DNA of 64,000 nt from Sporobacter sp942492735 (GCA_942492735.1 OW818648.1:496001-560000), one strand, 5' to 3'; shown: positions 1 through 8,735, counted from the stretch's first letter. The notes: a model not told the origin generated them from the letters alone. Made by a program: numbers and translations.

Positions 1-1143
1 TCCCTGAACGTCAAGGTCGTTGACTTTGAGAAGACAAAGGTGACCGGCGATTTTACGATCGATCTCTGGTACACACAGTTCAACGCCTCCCAGGAGCCCG
101 GCTTCGCTTCGATGCTGATTATGGACAAAGAATCCTTTGACGATGTGGCGTTATCAACCGACCCCATCGGCACCGGCCCGTACGTGAAGAAAGACTACGT
201 CGTCAACAGCAACCTGACGGTTGAGGCGCGCACTGATTATTGGGGCGGAGCGCCTAAAATCAGCAACATCGAGTTTAAGGTCATCAACGAGAGTGCGCAG
301 ATCGTCAACGCCCTTGAAACAGGAGACGTGGATATGGCGGGGATTGTCCCGGTAACGGACGCCGAATATATCAAGACACTGGGATATAATGTTGTCACTA
401 ACAACGGCGGTTATCCTGACGTCACCTTGTTCAGTTTGCTGCCAGGCGGCCCGCTTGAATCAAAGGAAGCCCGCTGGGCAGTCAGCCACGCGATCGACCG
501 TCAGGCAATTGCCGACATCGTTTACGAAGGCCTGTCGAAAGTCGCCACATATCCGGCTTCTCAATACGATCAGGACTATGAGGACCGATATGCCAATATG
601 CACGATACATATGCCATCGGCTATAACCCCGAAAAGGCAAAGGAACTCGCCGAGCAGTCTGGTCTCGTGGGCAAAACCGTCCGCATTATAACAAACGGCT
701 CAGCGAACTATAACACAATGGCGGAAATGATACAGGCGAACCTTCTTGATATCGGCGTTACCGCGGAGATCAAGAATTATGACCAGGCGACATATTTCCC
801 AACGATCATGGACGCCGCCAATTTTGACATTGCCCTCTTCGGTCCGGCTGCCCCGAGTATGCTGGCCGTCGATATCCTGGCTATGTACCCGACGTTTGTT
901 CCACTGGGCTGGACCGGGGCCGACCGCGACACATACGGAGAAGTCAGTATGGGCGCTATCGGTACGTACGACAAAACCGAGCGCGGCAATAAGCTGTATG
1001 ATGCTTTGAAGATCTGGGTGGACGTCGATCCGTGGTTTGCCTTAACCGAAGTGGTTGGGACCAGAGCGATTTCGGCAGATCTCACCGGAGTCGAATACAT
1101 GATCGCCGGAAGTATCTACTACCAGGACATCGCTTTCAAATAA
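1..1143 (+). CDS. ABC transporter substrate-binding protein, family 5 (peptide/nickel type), C-terminal part
   Basis: The reading frame is open from the first base of the window, so the N-terminus, signal peptide and lipobox lie outside it. About 380 residues remain. They contain features typical of the C-terminal lobe of SBP family 5 (DppA/OppA-like): an 'IGTGPY' segment, 'RTDYWGG', 'ALETGDVDMAG' and 'SHAIDRQAIADIVYEGL'. Such proteins capture oligopeptides, nickel or other small ligands outside the membrane and deliver them to a permease. The ligand cannot be told from sequence. No permease or ATPase gene follows; a strong terminator ends the transcript, so any partners must lie upstream of the window. 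Confidence 0.85.
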   Translation, partial: SLNVKVVDFEKTKVTGDFTIDLWYTQFNASQEPGFASMLIMDKESFDDVALSTDPIGTGPYVKKDYVVNSNLTVEARTDYWGGAPKISNIEFKVINESAQIVNALETGDVDMAGIVPVTDAEYIKTLGYNVVTNNGGYPDVTLFSLLPGGPLESKEARWAVSHAIDRQAIADIVYEGLSKVATYPASQYDQDYEDRYANMHDTYAIGYNPEKAKELAEQSGLVGKTVRIITNGSANYNTMAEMIQANLLDIGVTAEIKNYDQATYFPTIMDAANFDIALFGPAAPSMLAVDILAMYPTFVPLGWTGADRDTYGEVSMGAIGTYDKTERGNKLYDALKIWVDVDPWFALTEVVGTRAISADLTGVEYMIAGSIYYQDIAFK

Positions 1144-1185
1144 ACAACGCTCTGCCTCCCGTTAAGTGAGGCGGAGACATACTCG

Positions 1186-1231
1186 AACCGCTCCTCTATA
1201 GCGTTAGTATGTTATAGAGGAGCGGTTTTTT
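1186..1231 (+). terminator. Rho-independent terminator after the SBP gene
   Basis: A 15-bp perfect stem (1186-1200 with 1213-1227) closes a 12-nt loop and runs into a T tract. It separates the binding-protein gene from the cupin genes, which argues that the two are not one operon. Confidence 0.9.
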
Positions 1232-1273
1232 CAAACAGGCTATAATCAAATTCGCCATAAAGGATGGTAAACA

Positions 1274-2602
1274 ATGCAGGAAAAGTATGAAAAGCTATTT
1301 TATGAATTCGTACCTCAGGAAACGAGCTGGGGCGACTGGTGTCATTCGCCGCAGGCATATTTCCGAGGTGAAAAGGATCTGCCCGGCGCCGCCATGAACG
1401 TCGGCTTTCAGGTGTTCAAGGCGCCCATTTTGCTCGAGCGCGAGCCGCACTTCCACAGAGAGGACGAATATCTCGTGTTTTTCGGCGCGAAACTGCCGGA
1501 CGTGTTTTCGTCGTTTGACGCCGAGGTGCATTTCTTCCTAGGCGAGACGCTGGAGACGATGGAAAAGATCGTCATCACGGAACCGACGATTATTAAGCTC
1601 CCAAAGGGCTGGTGGCACAGCCCCTTGAACTTCGTGCGGATCGACAAGCCCTTGCTGTTCCAAGCCGTGATGCTTTCAGGTAAAACGGGCTTCGTCAAGT
1701 TCGTGGAGCGGAAGGACGGCGAACGGCAGTACATCTACGGGGGCGACGAAACAGGCCTCTGCGTCTTCGACTCGCATAAGACATGCAATTACTGCGGCTA
1801 TTGCTTCTCACACCCTGATGAGGTACCGGAGCGGCCGTATTCATACGTCAAGTGGACCGTTATCAATGAAGACGGCGTCGTATCCTATACGGACACCGGC
1901 GCGTACGACGCTTTGATGGCGCCGGCATCCCCCGACTGTGTCATTACGCCCGAATACAAATCAAAGCCCTACTCGGACGCGACGACGCTGAAGGTCAAGA
2001 AGCCCCCGCTCTCGCCGGAAGTGGCCAAGTGCGTCCTTGCGATGCCGAAGGAAGAGACGAAATGGGGCGCCTGGTGTCCGTCACCGCAGGCTTACTTCCG
2101 CGGCGAAACATATATGGAGGACGCGACGTACCATGTCGGTTATCAGATTTTTACAGGGCCAAACGACATGGAGGACTCACATATCCATCAGGGCGCTGAG
2201 GAATATATTTTCTTTATGGGCGCCGACCCGATGAACATTTTCGATTTCGATTGCGAGATTGAGATGCGCATCGGAGACGATCCAGATCATATGGAGAGCA
2301 AGATCATCACAAAACCGACGGTTGTGCGATTACCCGCCAACGTCTGGCACTGTCCGATTCTGTTCCGCAAGATGAATAAGCCGGTATTATTCCAGGCGGC
2401 ATTTTTGTCCGGCACATGGGGCACGATTACACAGGCACCCGACGACAAGAGGACACCGGCAGAGCTTGAAAAAACGTACTTTGCCAGGTCGCACACATAC
2501 AACTATATGGGTGATAACGTCCGCTTCTGCAAGTATAATGAGAAAAAACGCTGCAACATATGCGGTGCTTGCTTCGTTGTGGCCGCCAGCGAGAACGACT
2601 AA
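1274..2602 (+). CDS. Tandem double-cupin protein with two C-x7-C-x2-C-x2-C motifs
   Basis: This 442-residue protein is two copies of one unit. Each copy begins with a 'W(G)xWCxSPQAYFRGE' segment. It then has cupin motif 1 ('PHFHREDEYLVFFG' in copy 1, 'SHIHQGAEEYIFFMG' in copy 2) and cupin motif 2 ('LPKGWWHSPLNF' and 'LPANVWHCPILF'). Each ends in C-x7-C-x2-C-x2-C ('CNYCGYCF' and 'CNICGACF'). Cupin motif His/Glu residues usually bind a metal; the four-Cys tail could bind Zn or an Fe-S cluster, which is inference. No signal peptide is visible, so it is probably cytoplasmic. The start is supported by an AAAGGATGG site upstream. A single-copy relative and a radical SAM activase follow on the same strand. 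I do not recognise a named family and assign no reaction. Confidence 0.75.
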   Translation: MQEKYEKLFYEFVPQETSWGDWCHSPQAYFRGEKDLPGAAMNVGFQVFKAPILLEREPHFHREDEYLVFFGAKLPDVFSSFDAEVHFFLGETLETMEKIVITEPTIIKLPKGWWHSPLNFVRIDKPLLFQAVMLSGKTGFVKFVERKDGERQYIYGGDETGLCVFDSHKTCNYCGYCFSHPDEVPERPYSYVKWTVINEDGVVSYTDTGAYDALMAPASPDCVITPEYKSKPYSDATTLKVKKPPLSPEVAKCVLAMPKEETKWGAWCPSPQAYFRGETYMEDATYHVGYQIFTGPNDMEDSHIHQGAEEYIFFMGADPMNIFDFDCEIEMRIGDDPDHMESKIITKPTVVRLPANVWHCPILFRKMNKPVLFQAAFLSGTWGTITQAPDDKRTPAELEKTYFARSHTYNYMGDNVRFCKYNEKKRCNICGACFVVAASEND

Positions 2603-2625
2603 AACAAGTAAAATCAATGGACCGA

Positions 2626-2666
2626 TGCGGAGCTCTGCACGATAACGAATAAAAAAGAGCTCCGCA
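2626..2666 (+). other. Intercistronic inverted repeat between the two cupin genes
   Basis: An 11-bp perfect stem (2626-2636 with 2656-2666) has a 19-nt A-rich loop. There is no T tract after the stem on the plus strand, so it is not a normal terminator. It may act as an mRNA processing or stability element inside a cupin-cupin operon. Confidence 0.5.
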
Positions 2667-2710
2667 CTGGATACCGTGTTTGTCAGCAAACGCGGCAGAA
2701 AGGAGTCATA

Positions 2711-3307
2711 ATGACCGACAGAAAATATGCCGACATGGTATTCGAGTTTCCCTTCGAATCCAATGAAGGCAATCCCGATAAACTCCACGAAGGCGCTCCG
2801 CCTCCCGACATGGAAAGCCCGACGATGGATACCGATTTTGTTCTCAAGCCCCAGGCGTATTTCAGAGGCAAGTCGCAAATCCCCGGCGCGCAGTTCAACA
2901 TGGGTTTCCAGTTTTTCATCAAGCCCGTCTATTTGGAGCAGCAGCCGCATACCCATGATGTTGAAGAATACCTCATTTTTCTGGGCGCCTATCCAAATAT
3001 TTTCGATTTTGATGCCGAAATCGAATTCTATATGGGCGAGGAAATGGAGAAATATATCATCACCAAGCCAACCATTATCCGCATCCCGCCCAAGACCTCG
3101 CACTGTCCCTTAAACTTTAAGCGCGTCGACAAACCCGTCTTTTTCCAGGCTGCTTTAATGCAGGGCACCTTTGGCTCCATCATGTATGGCAAAGAGATGT
3201 GGTATGACGGCCCAAACCGCAAATGCTGCTATGACCACAACAAGAAATGCAATTACTGCTATAAATGCGTCGGCGATAAATCCGTTCCGGATTCCCTCGG
3301 CATCTGA
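2711..3307 (+). CDS. Single-cupin protein with C-x7-C-x2-C-x2-C tail
   Basis: This 198-residue protein is clearly related to each half of the preceding double-cupin protein. It shares 'PQAYFRG', cupin motif 1 'QPHTHDVEEYLIFLG', cupin motif 2 'IPPKTSHCPLNF' and the cysteine tail, here 'CNYCYKC' preceded by a Cys eight residues earlier. It has an N-terminal extension of about 40 residues rich in acidic and Pro residues. The start follows a clear AAAGGAG site. Metal binding by the HxH...E...H set is expected from the cupin fold. The conserved Cys tail in all three copies suggests a second metal or Fe-S site. Function is unknown. Confidence 0.75.
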   Translation: MTDRKYADMVFEFPFESNEGNPDKLHEGAPPPDMESPTMDTDFVLKPQAYFRGKSQIPGAQFNMGFQFFIKPVYLEQQPHTHDVEEYLIFLGAYPNIFDFDAEIEFYMGEEMEKYIITKPTIIRIPPKTSHCPLNFKRVDKPVFFQAALMQGTFGSIMYGKEMWYDGPNRKCCYDHNKKCNYCYKCVGDKSVPDSLGI

Positions 3308-3348
3308 GTTTTACTTGCTTCTTCCACCTGTTTTTCCACCATCGCAAG

Positions 3349-3378
3349 ACGCTGCAGCTGCTGGTCAGACTGCAGCGT
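3349..3378 (+). terminator. Possible weak terminator after the cupin genes
   Basis: A 9-bp stem (3349-3357 with 3370-3378) is followed by a short, interrupted T stretch. A TATAAT lies just beyond (3386-3391) without a convincing -35 box, so the activase gene could have its own promoter or could be reached by read-through. Confidence 0.45.
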
Positions 3379-3460
3379 TTTATGTTATAATGGATCATCA
3401 GGCGTGATGCTGCTTCTGCCTTAACGCCGGAGGAATTATAAAAAGTGATAAGGAGCTTCT

Positions 3461-4414
3461 ATGGAAAAATTACTGACCGGTAAAACGTATGATATACAGG
3501 GATTCAGCGTGCAGGATGGGCCCGGCATACGGACGACGGTTTTTTTAAAAGGCTGTCCTCTGCGCTGCCCATGGTGCCACAGCCCGGAATCGCAGGACTT
3601 CCCCACGGAGCTTAATTGGATGAGCATCCGCTGCCTGGGCTGTGATGACTGCGGAAAATGCCTTACTGTCTGCCCGCAAGGCGCGATCATACGCGGACCA
3701 ATAACAGAAACAGCCGTCGGCGATAAGCTCGTCTACCCGGAGGTTGACAAATCAAAATGCGATGCGTGCGGCGCATGCGCCAAGGCCTGTAAAGCCGGCG
3801 CGCTGTATATGTGCGGCACTGACCAGACGGCAGATCAAATCATGCGCCGCATTATGCGCGACAAGCCGTTTTATGAAGAGTCGGGCGGCGGTGTGACAGT
3901 ATCTGGCGGCGAATGCCTTTGCCAGCCGGAATTCACTCTTGAGCTACTGAAGCGCTGCAGGGAGCAGGGCATCCATACCGCCGTCGATACGACCGGCTTT
4001 GTGCCGTGGGACGTGATTGAAAGCGTGCTCCCCTATACCGATGTGTTCCTCTACGACCTGAAGAATATGGACAGCAGCGTGCACCGTCAGGTGATCGGTG
4101 TGCCAAACGAGCTGATCCTCGAAAACGCAGGGAAAATCGCCGCAGCGGGCGGCCGGTTATGGGTTCGCATCCCCGTCATTCCGTTGTTCAACGATTCTAT
4201 TGAGCATTTTGAAAAATACGGTGCGTTCCTCTCGGCTATCAAGGGCGCCATCGACATTGTTCAGCTGCTCCCATACCATAAGATGGGCGTTTCCAAGCAT
4301 GACAGGCTCATGAAAAACGAAACGATCTTCGTGGCGGAGCCGCCATCCGACGCGCTGATGCAGTCACGAAAAACACAGCTTGAGGGATACGGTCTGACTG
4401 TTCGGGTGCATTGA
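3461..4414 (+). CDS. Glycyl-radical enzyme activating protein (radical SAM)
   Basis: The protein (317 residues) has the activase layout. The radical SAM C-x3-C-x2-C site is at residues 32-39 ('CPLRCPWC'). A ferredoxin-like insert carries cysteines around 58-71 and 100-110 ('CDACGACAKAC'), and 'GGGVTVSGGE' is the SAM-contacting segment. Family members use [4Fe-4S] and SAM to install the glycyl radical on a partner enzyme. The two-cluster insert is typical of activases for non-PFL glycyl radical enzymes such as decarboxylases, dehydratases and lyases. No glycyl radical enzyme is present in this window, so the partner is unknown. It follows the cupin genes with about 150 bp between; a clear AAGGAG site precedes the ATG. 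Confidence 0.9.
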   Translation: MEKLLTGKTYDIQGFSVQDGPGIRTTVFLKGCPLRCPWCHSPESQDFPTELNWMSIRCLGCDDCGKCLTVCPQGAIIRGPITETAVGDKLVYPEVDKSKCDACGACAKACKAGALYMCGTDQTADQIMRRIMRDKPFYEESGGGVTVSGGECLCQPEFTLELLKRCREQGIHTAVDTTGFVPWDVIESVLPYTDVFLYDLKNMDSSVHRQVIGVPNELILENAGKIAAAGGRLWVRIPVIPLFNDSIEHFEKYGAFLSAIKGAIDIVQLLPYHKMGVSKHDRLMKNETIFVAEPPSDALMQSRKTQLEGYGLTVRVH

Positions 4415-4497
4415 ATCCATACTTTTATAAAACAATAGTATAATCAACATATTATGACGCTGGCTCATGCTTATTTTCGAAATGCTTTGAGGTATAA

Positions 4498-5559
4498 ATG
4501 CGACACGGTAAAAACAACGAATTGAATAATAACGGCGTTGATATTCCTCGAATGCTTCCCGAGCGGCTCCTTGCGTGGTACGACGAACATGCCCGGGCTC
4601 TCCCGTGGCGTGAAGACTGCGCGCCTTACCATGTCTGGATATCAGAAATCATGCTGCAGCAAACGGGAGCGGAAGTTGTGAAGGCTTACTATACCCGCTT
4701 TCTTAGAACGTTTCCGACAATCGATACACTCGCCGCAGCTGATGAGCAGCAGGTACTCAAGCGCTGGGAAGGCCTTGGCTACTATTCGCGCGCCCGAAAT
4801 CTTCTGAAAACAGCGCGGTTGATCGTTAAGGAATATGGTGGACACTTTCCGGATATATATGAGAAAATTTTGCTTTTACCGGGCGTCGGTGCCTATACTG
4901 CAGGCGCAATTGCTTCTATCTGTTTCAATCAGCCCGTTCCAGCCGTCGACGGGAACGTCGTCCGCGTTATTTCCAGGATTGCCGGAATCTATGATGAAGT
5001 GACCGACCCCGTAAAAAAGCGCATAGCGTTGTCACTGAAAGAAATATACCCAATCGCGCGGTGTGGTGATTTGACGCAGAGCCTCATGGAACTCGGCGCA
5101 ACTGTCTGTCTGCCGAACGGGATGCCGAAATGCCAAAGCTGTCCGGTTGTCGATTTATGCACCGCACAAAAAAACGGCACCGTTATGTCACTGCCAGTGA
5201 AGCAGCCCAAGCAGGCGAAAAAGCAGCAGGAGCTTACTGTGTTTCATTTAACCTGCGGTGACACAATCGCCCTCCGGCACAGAGAAAACAAAGGCTTACT
5301 GGCCGGCCTTTGGGAGCTGCCGAACTTGCCATGCAGGCTCAGCGACGTAGACGCGGTCGCGCAGGCCGAAGATTGGCAGACAAAGCCTTCTGCCCTTTTG
5401 AGAGCTTCCGAGCGGAGCCATGTTTTTACGCACATCAAATGGGACATGACCTGCTATTACATTGTATGCCAAGAGCAGCCGTCATGCTTTACATGGGTTG
5501 ACCGCCAGCTGCTGTCTGATACATATGCCCTCCCGACGGCTTTTAAAAAATTGATGTAG
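4498..5559 (+). CDS. mutY: A/G-specific adenine glycosylase
   Basis: A 353-residue MutY. The N-terminal glycosylase domain has 'LPWREDCAPYHVWISEIMLQQT', the helix-hairpin-helix 'LLPGVGAYTAGAI' and the catalytic Asp region 'PAVDGNVVRVISR'. The cluster ligands are C-x6-C-x2-C-x5-C ('CLPNGMPKCQSCPVVDLC'), and a C-terminal NUDIX-like domain ('LLAGLWELPN') reads 8-oxoG. The enzyme removes adenine mispaired with 8-oxoguanine. Length is normal for the family. The ribosome site (GAGG, close to the ATG) is weak. A TATAAT at 4439-4444 without a good -35 may be its promoter. Confidence 0.95.
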   Translation: MRHGKNNELNNNGVDIPRMLPERLLAWYDEHARALPWREDCAPYHVWISEIMLQQTGAEVVKAYYTRFLRTFPTIDTLAAADEQQVLKRWEGLGYYSRARNLLKTARLIVKEYGGHFPDIYEKILLLPGVGAYTAGAIASICFNQPVPAVDGNVVRVISRIAGIYDEVTDPVKKRIALSLKEIYPIARCGDLTQSLMELGATVCLPNGMPKCQSCPVVDLCTAQKNGTVMSLPVKQPKQAKKQQELTVFHLTCGDTIALRHRENKGLLAGLWELPNLPCRLSDVDAVAQAEDWQTKPSALLRASERSHVFTHIKWDMTCYYIVCQEQPSCFTWVDRQLLSDTYALPTAFKKLM

Positions 5560-5580
5560 GTCGAACACCAGAGTAGAAAC

Positions 5581-5613
5581 GCCGATGTTTATAATAAAAC
5601 ATCGGCACTTTTT
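5581..5613 (+). terminator. Terminator after mutY
   Basis: A 10-bp perfect stem (5581-5590 with 5597-5606), a 6-nt loop and a T run follow. It sits between the convergent mutY and HAD genes. Confidence 0.85.
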
Positions 5614-5639
5614 ACGCTCGATTTTCGTTAATCCAGCGA

Positions 5640-6455
5640 TTACTCAAATTTTGCTTCGATATACTCAATAAAATCAGCGACAGCGCCATCCTCACATTTG
5701 CCCGCTATGACATCGGCTATTTTTTTGAGATCATCCGGTGCCTCCGAAGGCACTGCGCCAAGCGCCGAGGCTTCGATGAGCTCTATATCGTTGTAATAAT
5801 CGCCGATGGCCATAATCCTATCTCGGCTTATCCCAATCATGTCCGCCAAAATTTCCACCGCCGCGCCCTTTGATACGCCGTCTGGCAGAATCTCAAAATA
5901 GATTGGACTCGAGAAAACATAATTACATCCGCTGTGGTTGAATTTTGCCAGATGTCCGGCAACTTCAATAAGCCTTTCGCTGTCACAGCACAGAAGAATT
6001 TTATTCAGATTTTCGGGGATCGTCTCAACAGTTTTGTTATAATCCTCCAGTCCGCCGAAAACGACATGCGCCTTTGTATGCTCATTCTCGTTTATTGTGT
6101 AAACATTGCTGCCGGAATAGACCTCAATACCAACGTCTGGAAAAAGCCTTTTGACCTCTTTGATAATTTCTACTGATGACGGCGCCAGGAATTTGTTCCA
6201 GAGCATCGATTTCGTTAGATAGTCGTATATCCCGCCGCCGTTGTAAACGATGTACGGCGCATTTAGTGGCACTTTAGCGGCGAATTTAAGCGTCCCCATG
6301 ACTGAACGGCCCGTCGCGAAAGCAAAACGGCCGCCTTTTTCAACAAAACGCTCAATTGCCGATATATTGCGTTCCGGAATGACACCCTTATTCGTCACAA
6401 GTGTGCCGTCCACATCCGAAACAAGAAGGATACCACTCATGGATTTATCTTTCAT
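5640..6455 (-). CDS. Cof-type HAD-superfamily phosphatase
   Basis: This 271-residue protein has HAD motif I 'SDVDGTLVTNKG' near residue 14, 'FATGRS' as motif II and the C-terminal 'AIGDYYNDIELIEAS' as motifs III/IV. A Cof-type (C2b) cap lies between. Such enzymes dephosphorylate sugar phosphates, nucleotides or cofactors such as FMN or PLP; the substrate is not predictable. It stands alone on the minus strand with a GGGGT ribosome site. Confidence 0.9.
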   Translation of the reverse strand: MKDKSMSGILLVSDVDGTLVTNKGVIPERNISAIERFVEKGGRFAFATGRSVMGTLKFAAKVPLNAPYIVYNGGGIYDYLTKSMLWNKFLAPSSVEIIKEVKRLFPDVGIEVYSGSNVYTINENEHTKAHVVFGGLEDYNKTVETIPENLNKILLCCDSERLIEVAGHLAKFNHSGCNYVFSSPIYFEILPDGVSKGAAVEILADMIGISRDRIMAIGDYYNDIELIEASALGAVPSEAPDDLKKIADVIAGKCEDGAVADFIEYIEAKFE

Positions 6456-6642
6456 TATCTACCCCGTGTTTTGTTTTATTATCCATTATACCATGTATCT
6501 GCAGACAGTAATTCTATATTGTTTGCCGAATTTCATTCACATAAAGATAAAACAAGTTAGAATATTTAGACATATTTTGATGATACTAAGTGATTAGTAC
6601 AATACTCAGAGCAATGCTTCATTTGAGATCGGGGAATAAACT

Positions 6643-6897
6643 ATGATGCATTTTGGCGGCAGCCCGATGGGCTTCGGCGGCGGATTTATGATGATGTGTC
6701 TCATTATGGCCGCCATTGCGATTCTTGTCATTCTGGGAATCATCGCGCTTCTGCGCTACATCAGGATATCCGGGCATTCTCATAGAATCCAGTTTCCTGA
6801 TACACATCCGGCCATGCTGATACTAAACGAGCGCTATGCAAAAGGTGAAATCAGCGATGAAGAGTACAAGGCGAAAAAAGCAGAGCTCATGAAATAA
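6643..6897 (+). CDS. SHOCT-domain small membrane protein
   Basis: This 84-residue protein has a Gly/Met-rich N-terminus, one membrane helix (about residues 16-40, 'MMMCLIMAAIAILVILGIIA') and a C-terminal SHOCT domain ('ILNERYAKGEISDEEYKAKKAELM'). SHOCT domains are short helical modules of Gram-positive proteins, thought to mediate oligomerisation. Function is otherwise unknown. A GGGGA site lies before tandem ATG codons at 6643 and 6646. Confidence 0.85.
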   Translation: MMHFGGSPMGFGGGFMMMCLIMAAIAILVILGIIALLRYIRISGHSHRIQFPDTHPAMLILNERYAKGEISDEEYKAKKAELMK

Positions 6898-6907
6898 ACA
6901 GTTATAA

Positions 6908-6943
6908 AAGCAGAGCCCGCGCCAAGAGGCGGGGGCTCTGCTT
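6908..6943. terminator. Bidirectional terminator hairpin
   Basis: A long GC-rich hairpin (AAGCAGAGCCC arm against its complement) sits between convergent genes. The T-rich tail is better on the minus strand, so it mainly serves the acetyltransferase gene. Confidence 0.7.
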
Positions 6944-6966
6944 AGGATCCGGCATAAAACATTTTG

Positions 6967-7815
6967 CTATGTAAGCGTGTACTTGTCGTAATAAAAGAAC
7001 TCCTTATACCCGATTTTCTGATAGACCCTATTTGAATACGGGTTTGCACAGTCGGCATATAAGGCACAGTACTTAAAGCCATCATCAAACAGTTGCTGCG
7101 ATAAGCTGGAAACGCAGGCCGTACTGTATCCCCTGCCTCTGAAATGCGGCGGCGTATAAACCTGACCGACAAATCCGCAGTTCGAGGTTTTTCTCACACA
7201 TGCGGCAGCAGCGACAGGATGCTTATCCTCCCAGATATAAAGCTTCTCATCATCAACCATTCTTATAGTGTTCATTACGCCGCTGTTCAAATTATAGTCG
7301 CCGAGATGGCAGGCTGGGACAAAATCGGCCATCCAGTATGGCAAATAGAACATGTCATCGTCGTTGGCTTTCCGGAAAGTACCATCAAGAGCTGTTATAT
7401 GCATGATGCTCTCAAGTACATACAATACCAGATTCTCGTTGTTGTTAAACCTCTTGCCGATTCGTCTGCCATAAGAGTTGCTAAACTTTTTCGCGAGTTT
7501 CTTCTCGGTCATAATGACATCAATATCAATATTGTTTTCCACGAGCGAAGCCGTGAAGAACTCCAGTGCATCATCACACGGGATATTATCGGTTTCATAT
7601 AGCAGCATTGGGAAAGGCTTCGTGCGCAGCGCTGTGAGCAGGACAACGCCCTCATCATCCTTGACTGTCGCCATCAGCATATTTGAATTGTCCGCGCTTG
7701 CTATTCCGCTTCGAATGTTTAAGAAAAAGAGATTATTCTGAATCTCTTGCTTCATGAGTATATCTGTTACCTCTCCGGAAAATTCCGCAGCCGATGCATA
7801 TTGCGTGAACTTCAT
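6967..7815 (-). CDS. GNAT-family N-acetyltransferase (two-lobe, 282 aa)
   Basis: The C-terminal third holds a clear GNAT acetyl-CoA site: 'VGQVYTPPHFRGRGYSTACVSSLSQQLF', with the RGRGY pyrophosphate-binding loop near residue 224. 'LYADCANPYSNRVYQKIGYKEF' follows as motif B. The N-terminal half resembles the degenerate first lobe of tandem GNAT proteins. The acceptor substrate is unknown. A GGAGG site supports the start. Confidence 0.85.
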   Translation of the reverse strand: MKFTQYASAAEFSGEVTDILMKQEIQNNLFFLNIRSGIASADNSNMLMATVKDDEGVVLLTALRTKPFPMLLYETDNIPCDDALEFFTASLVENNIDIDVIMTEKKLAKKFSNSYGRRIGKRFNNNENLVLYVLESIMHITALDGTFRKANDDDMFYLPYWMADFVPACHLGDYNLNSGVMNTIRMVDDEKLYIWEDKHPVAAAACVRKTSNCGFVGQVYTPPHFRGRGYSTACVSSLSQQLFDDGFKYCALYADCANPYSNRVYQKIGYKEFFYYDKYTLT

Positions 7816-7911
7816 TTAGTCCGCCTCCATTCTTCTTTAATTGCAGCATATCTCAACACATCATCATAAAAACCGTCCGGTTGTTTTGAGTGCCTCTGTC
7901 GAAATTGAGCC

Positions 7912-8337
7912 CTATGCCTCAACAGCAATCCACCGAGACATACCCGCACCCTGATTGTCATTCGGCCTCTCGGCAAACCCGAATTTTTTATAAAATTCTT
8001 CTTTGCCCCGCGCTGCCATCAAGTTGATCATTTTCTTTTGTCCGGGTGCGATGTGTTGATGGATATGATCCATGACCTTTGTCATGATCATTCTGCCATA
8101 ACCGTTACCCTGATAATCAGGATGGACGACGACATCGGAAATGAGTACAGTGTACCCGTAATCCGTTATAACCCTCGCCATACCAACAGGGACAGTACCA
8201 TCGGCTAATACAACTAAGTATGCGCTGTTTTGAAGTCCTTTTTCAGCCAGTTCCTCCTGTATCTTGTTCCATCCAACGGCATTTCTGAGGCTGTTATATT
8301 GCTCCACGGTAATTTTATCTGTATATGTCATATTCAT
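7912..8337 (-). CDS. GNAT-family N-acetyltransferase (141 aa)
   Basis: A compact single-domain GNAT. It shows 'DVVVHPDYQGNGYGRMIMTKVMDHI' (QGNGYG acetyl-CoA loop) and 'EFYKKFGFAERPND'. It resembles YjcF/ElaA-like small acetyltransferases. It precedes the 282-residue acetyltransferase on the same strand, about 95 bp upstream, so the two may be cotranscribed. The acceptor is unknown. Confidence 0.85.
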   Translation of the reverse strand: MNMTYTDKITVEQYNSLRNAVGWNKIQEELAEKGLQNSAYLVVLADGTVPVGMARVITDYGYTVLISDVVVHPDYQGNGYGRMIMTKVMDHIHQHIAPGQKKMINLMAARGKEEFYKKFGFAERPNDNQGAGMSRWIAVEA

Positions 8338-8379
8338 AATTAATCCTTTCCAATTATATCTGCTTGAGATGTTTAGCTG

Positions 8380-8643
8380 TCAGTGTTTTTCGGATATCGC
8401 CAATAAATGAGTTGATAAGCCCATTATGGCTTCTTCTTTTTCGGTCATACGGACAATATTCATGATGCTTTCTCGTCGCTTCTCATCTTTCCAGGCCTCA
8501 TCCAGATTCGGCACAAGCCAGCAGGGGCCGATCACGCCCCGGACATCGGTATTTTTAAAGCCTGCTTTCAGCCTCTTTAGTTTATTCGTTTCGATGCCGG
8601 AGTTATAAGCAGCCAGTACATCCTTATCAATGGTTTTCATCAT
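8380..8643 (-). pseudogene. SAM-dependent methyltransferase remnant with the catalytic core deleted
   Basis: This 87-residue ORF looks like the two ends of a class I methyltransferase joined in frame. 'VLAAYNSGIETNKLKRL' resembles the N-terminal tip seen in many small Firmicute methyltransferases. 'GVIGPCWLVPNLDEAWKDEKRRESIMNIVRMTEKEEAIMGLSTHLLAISEKH' resembles their extreme C-terminus, as in '...GPGWL...LGxSxHLLAVxxK'. The Rossmann SAM-binding core (DxGxGxG) that should lie between is missing, so methyltransferase activity is not expected. The ORF keeps a strong AAGGGGG ribosome site, and the upstream leader arrangement is intact. The family assignment is from memory of the termini and should be confirmed. 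Confidence 0.6.
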
Positions 8644-8668
8644 TAATCCCCCTTATGGATAAATTAAA

Positions 8669-8710
8669 AAGCGGTTAGAGCTTTCAGGTTTCCCTTAGAC
8701 TTAACCGCTT
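8669..8710 (-). terminator. Attenuator-like terminator in the leader of the methyltransferase remnant
   Basis: On the minus strand, a 9-bp perfect stem (8702-8710 with 8669-8677) encloses an inner AGG-GAAA-CCT mini-hairpin and is followed by a T-rich stretch. It lies between a short leader ORF and the 8643 start codon, where transcription attenuators usually sit. Confidence 0.65.
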
Positions 8711-8735
8711 GATTTCATATAATTTTACGTAAAAA

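Noticed and set aside
2387..3103. 238-codon minus-strand open frame across the cupin genes
   Set aside because: It overlaps two well-supported cupin genes on the other strand and looks like antisense translation.
1..4414. A glycyl radical enzyme partner for the activase
   Set aside because: No ORF with the C-terminal RVxG-type glycyl motif was seen in this region or elsewhere in the window.
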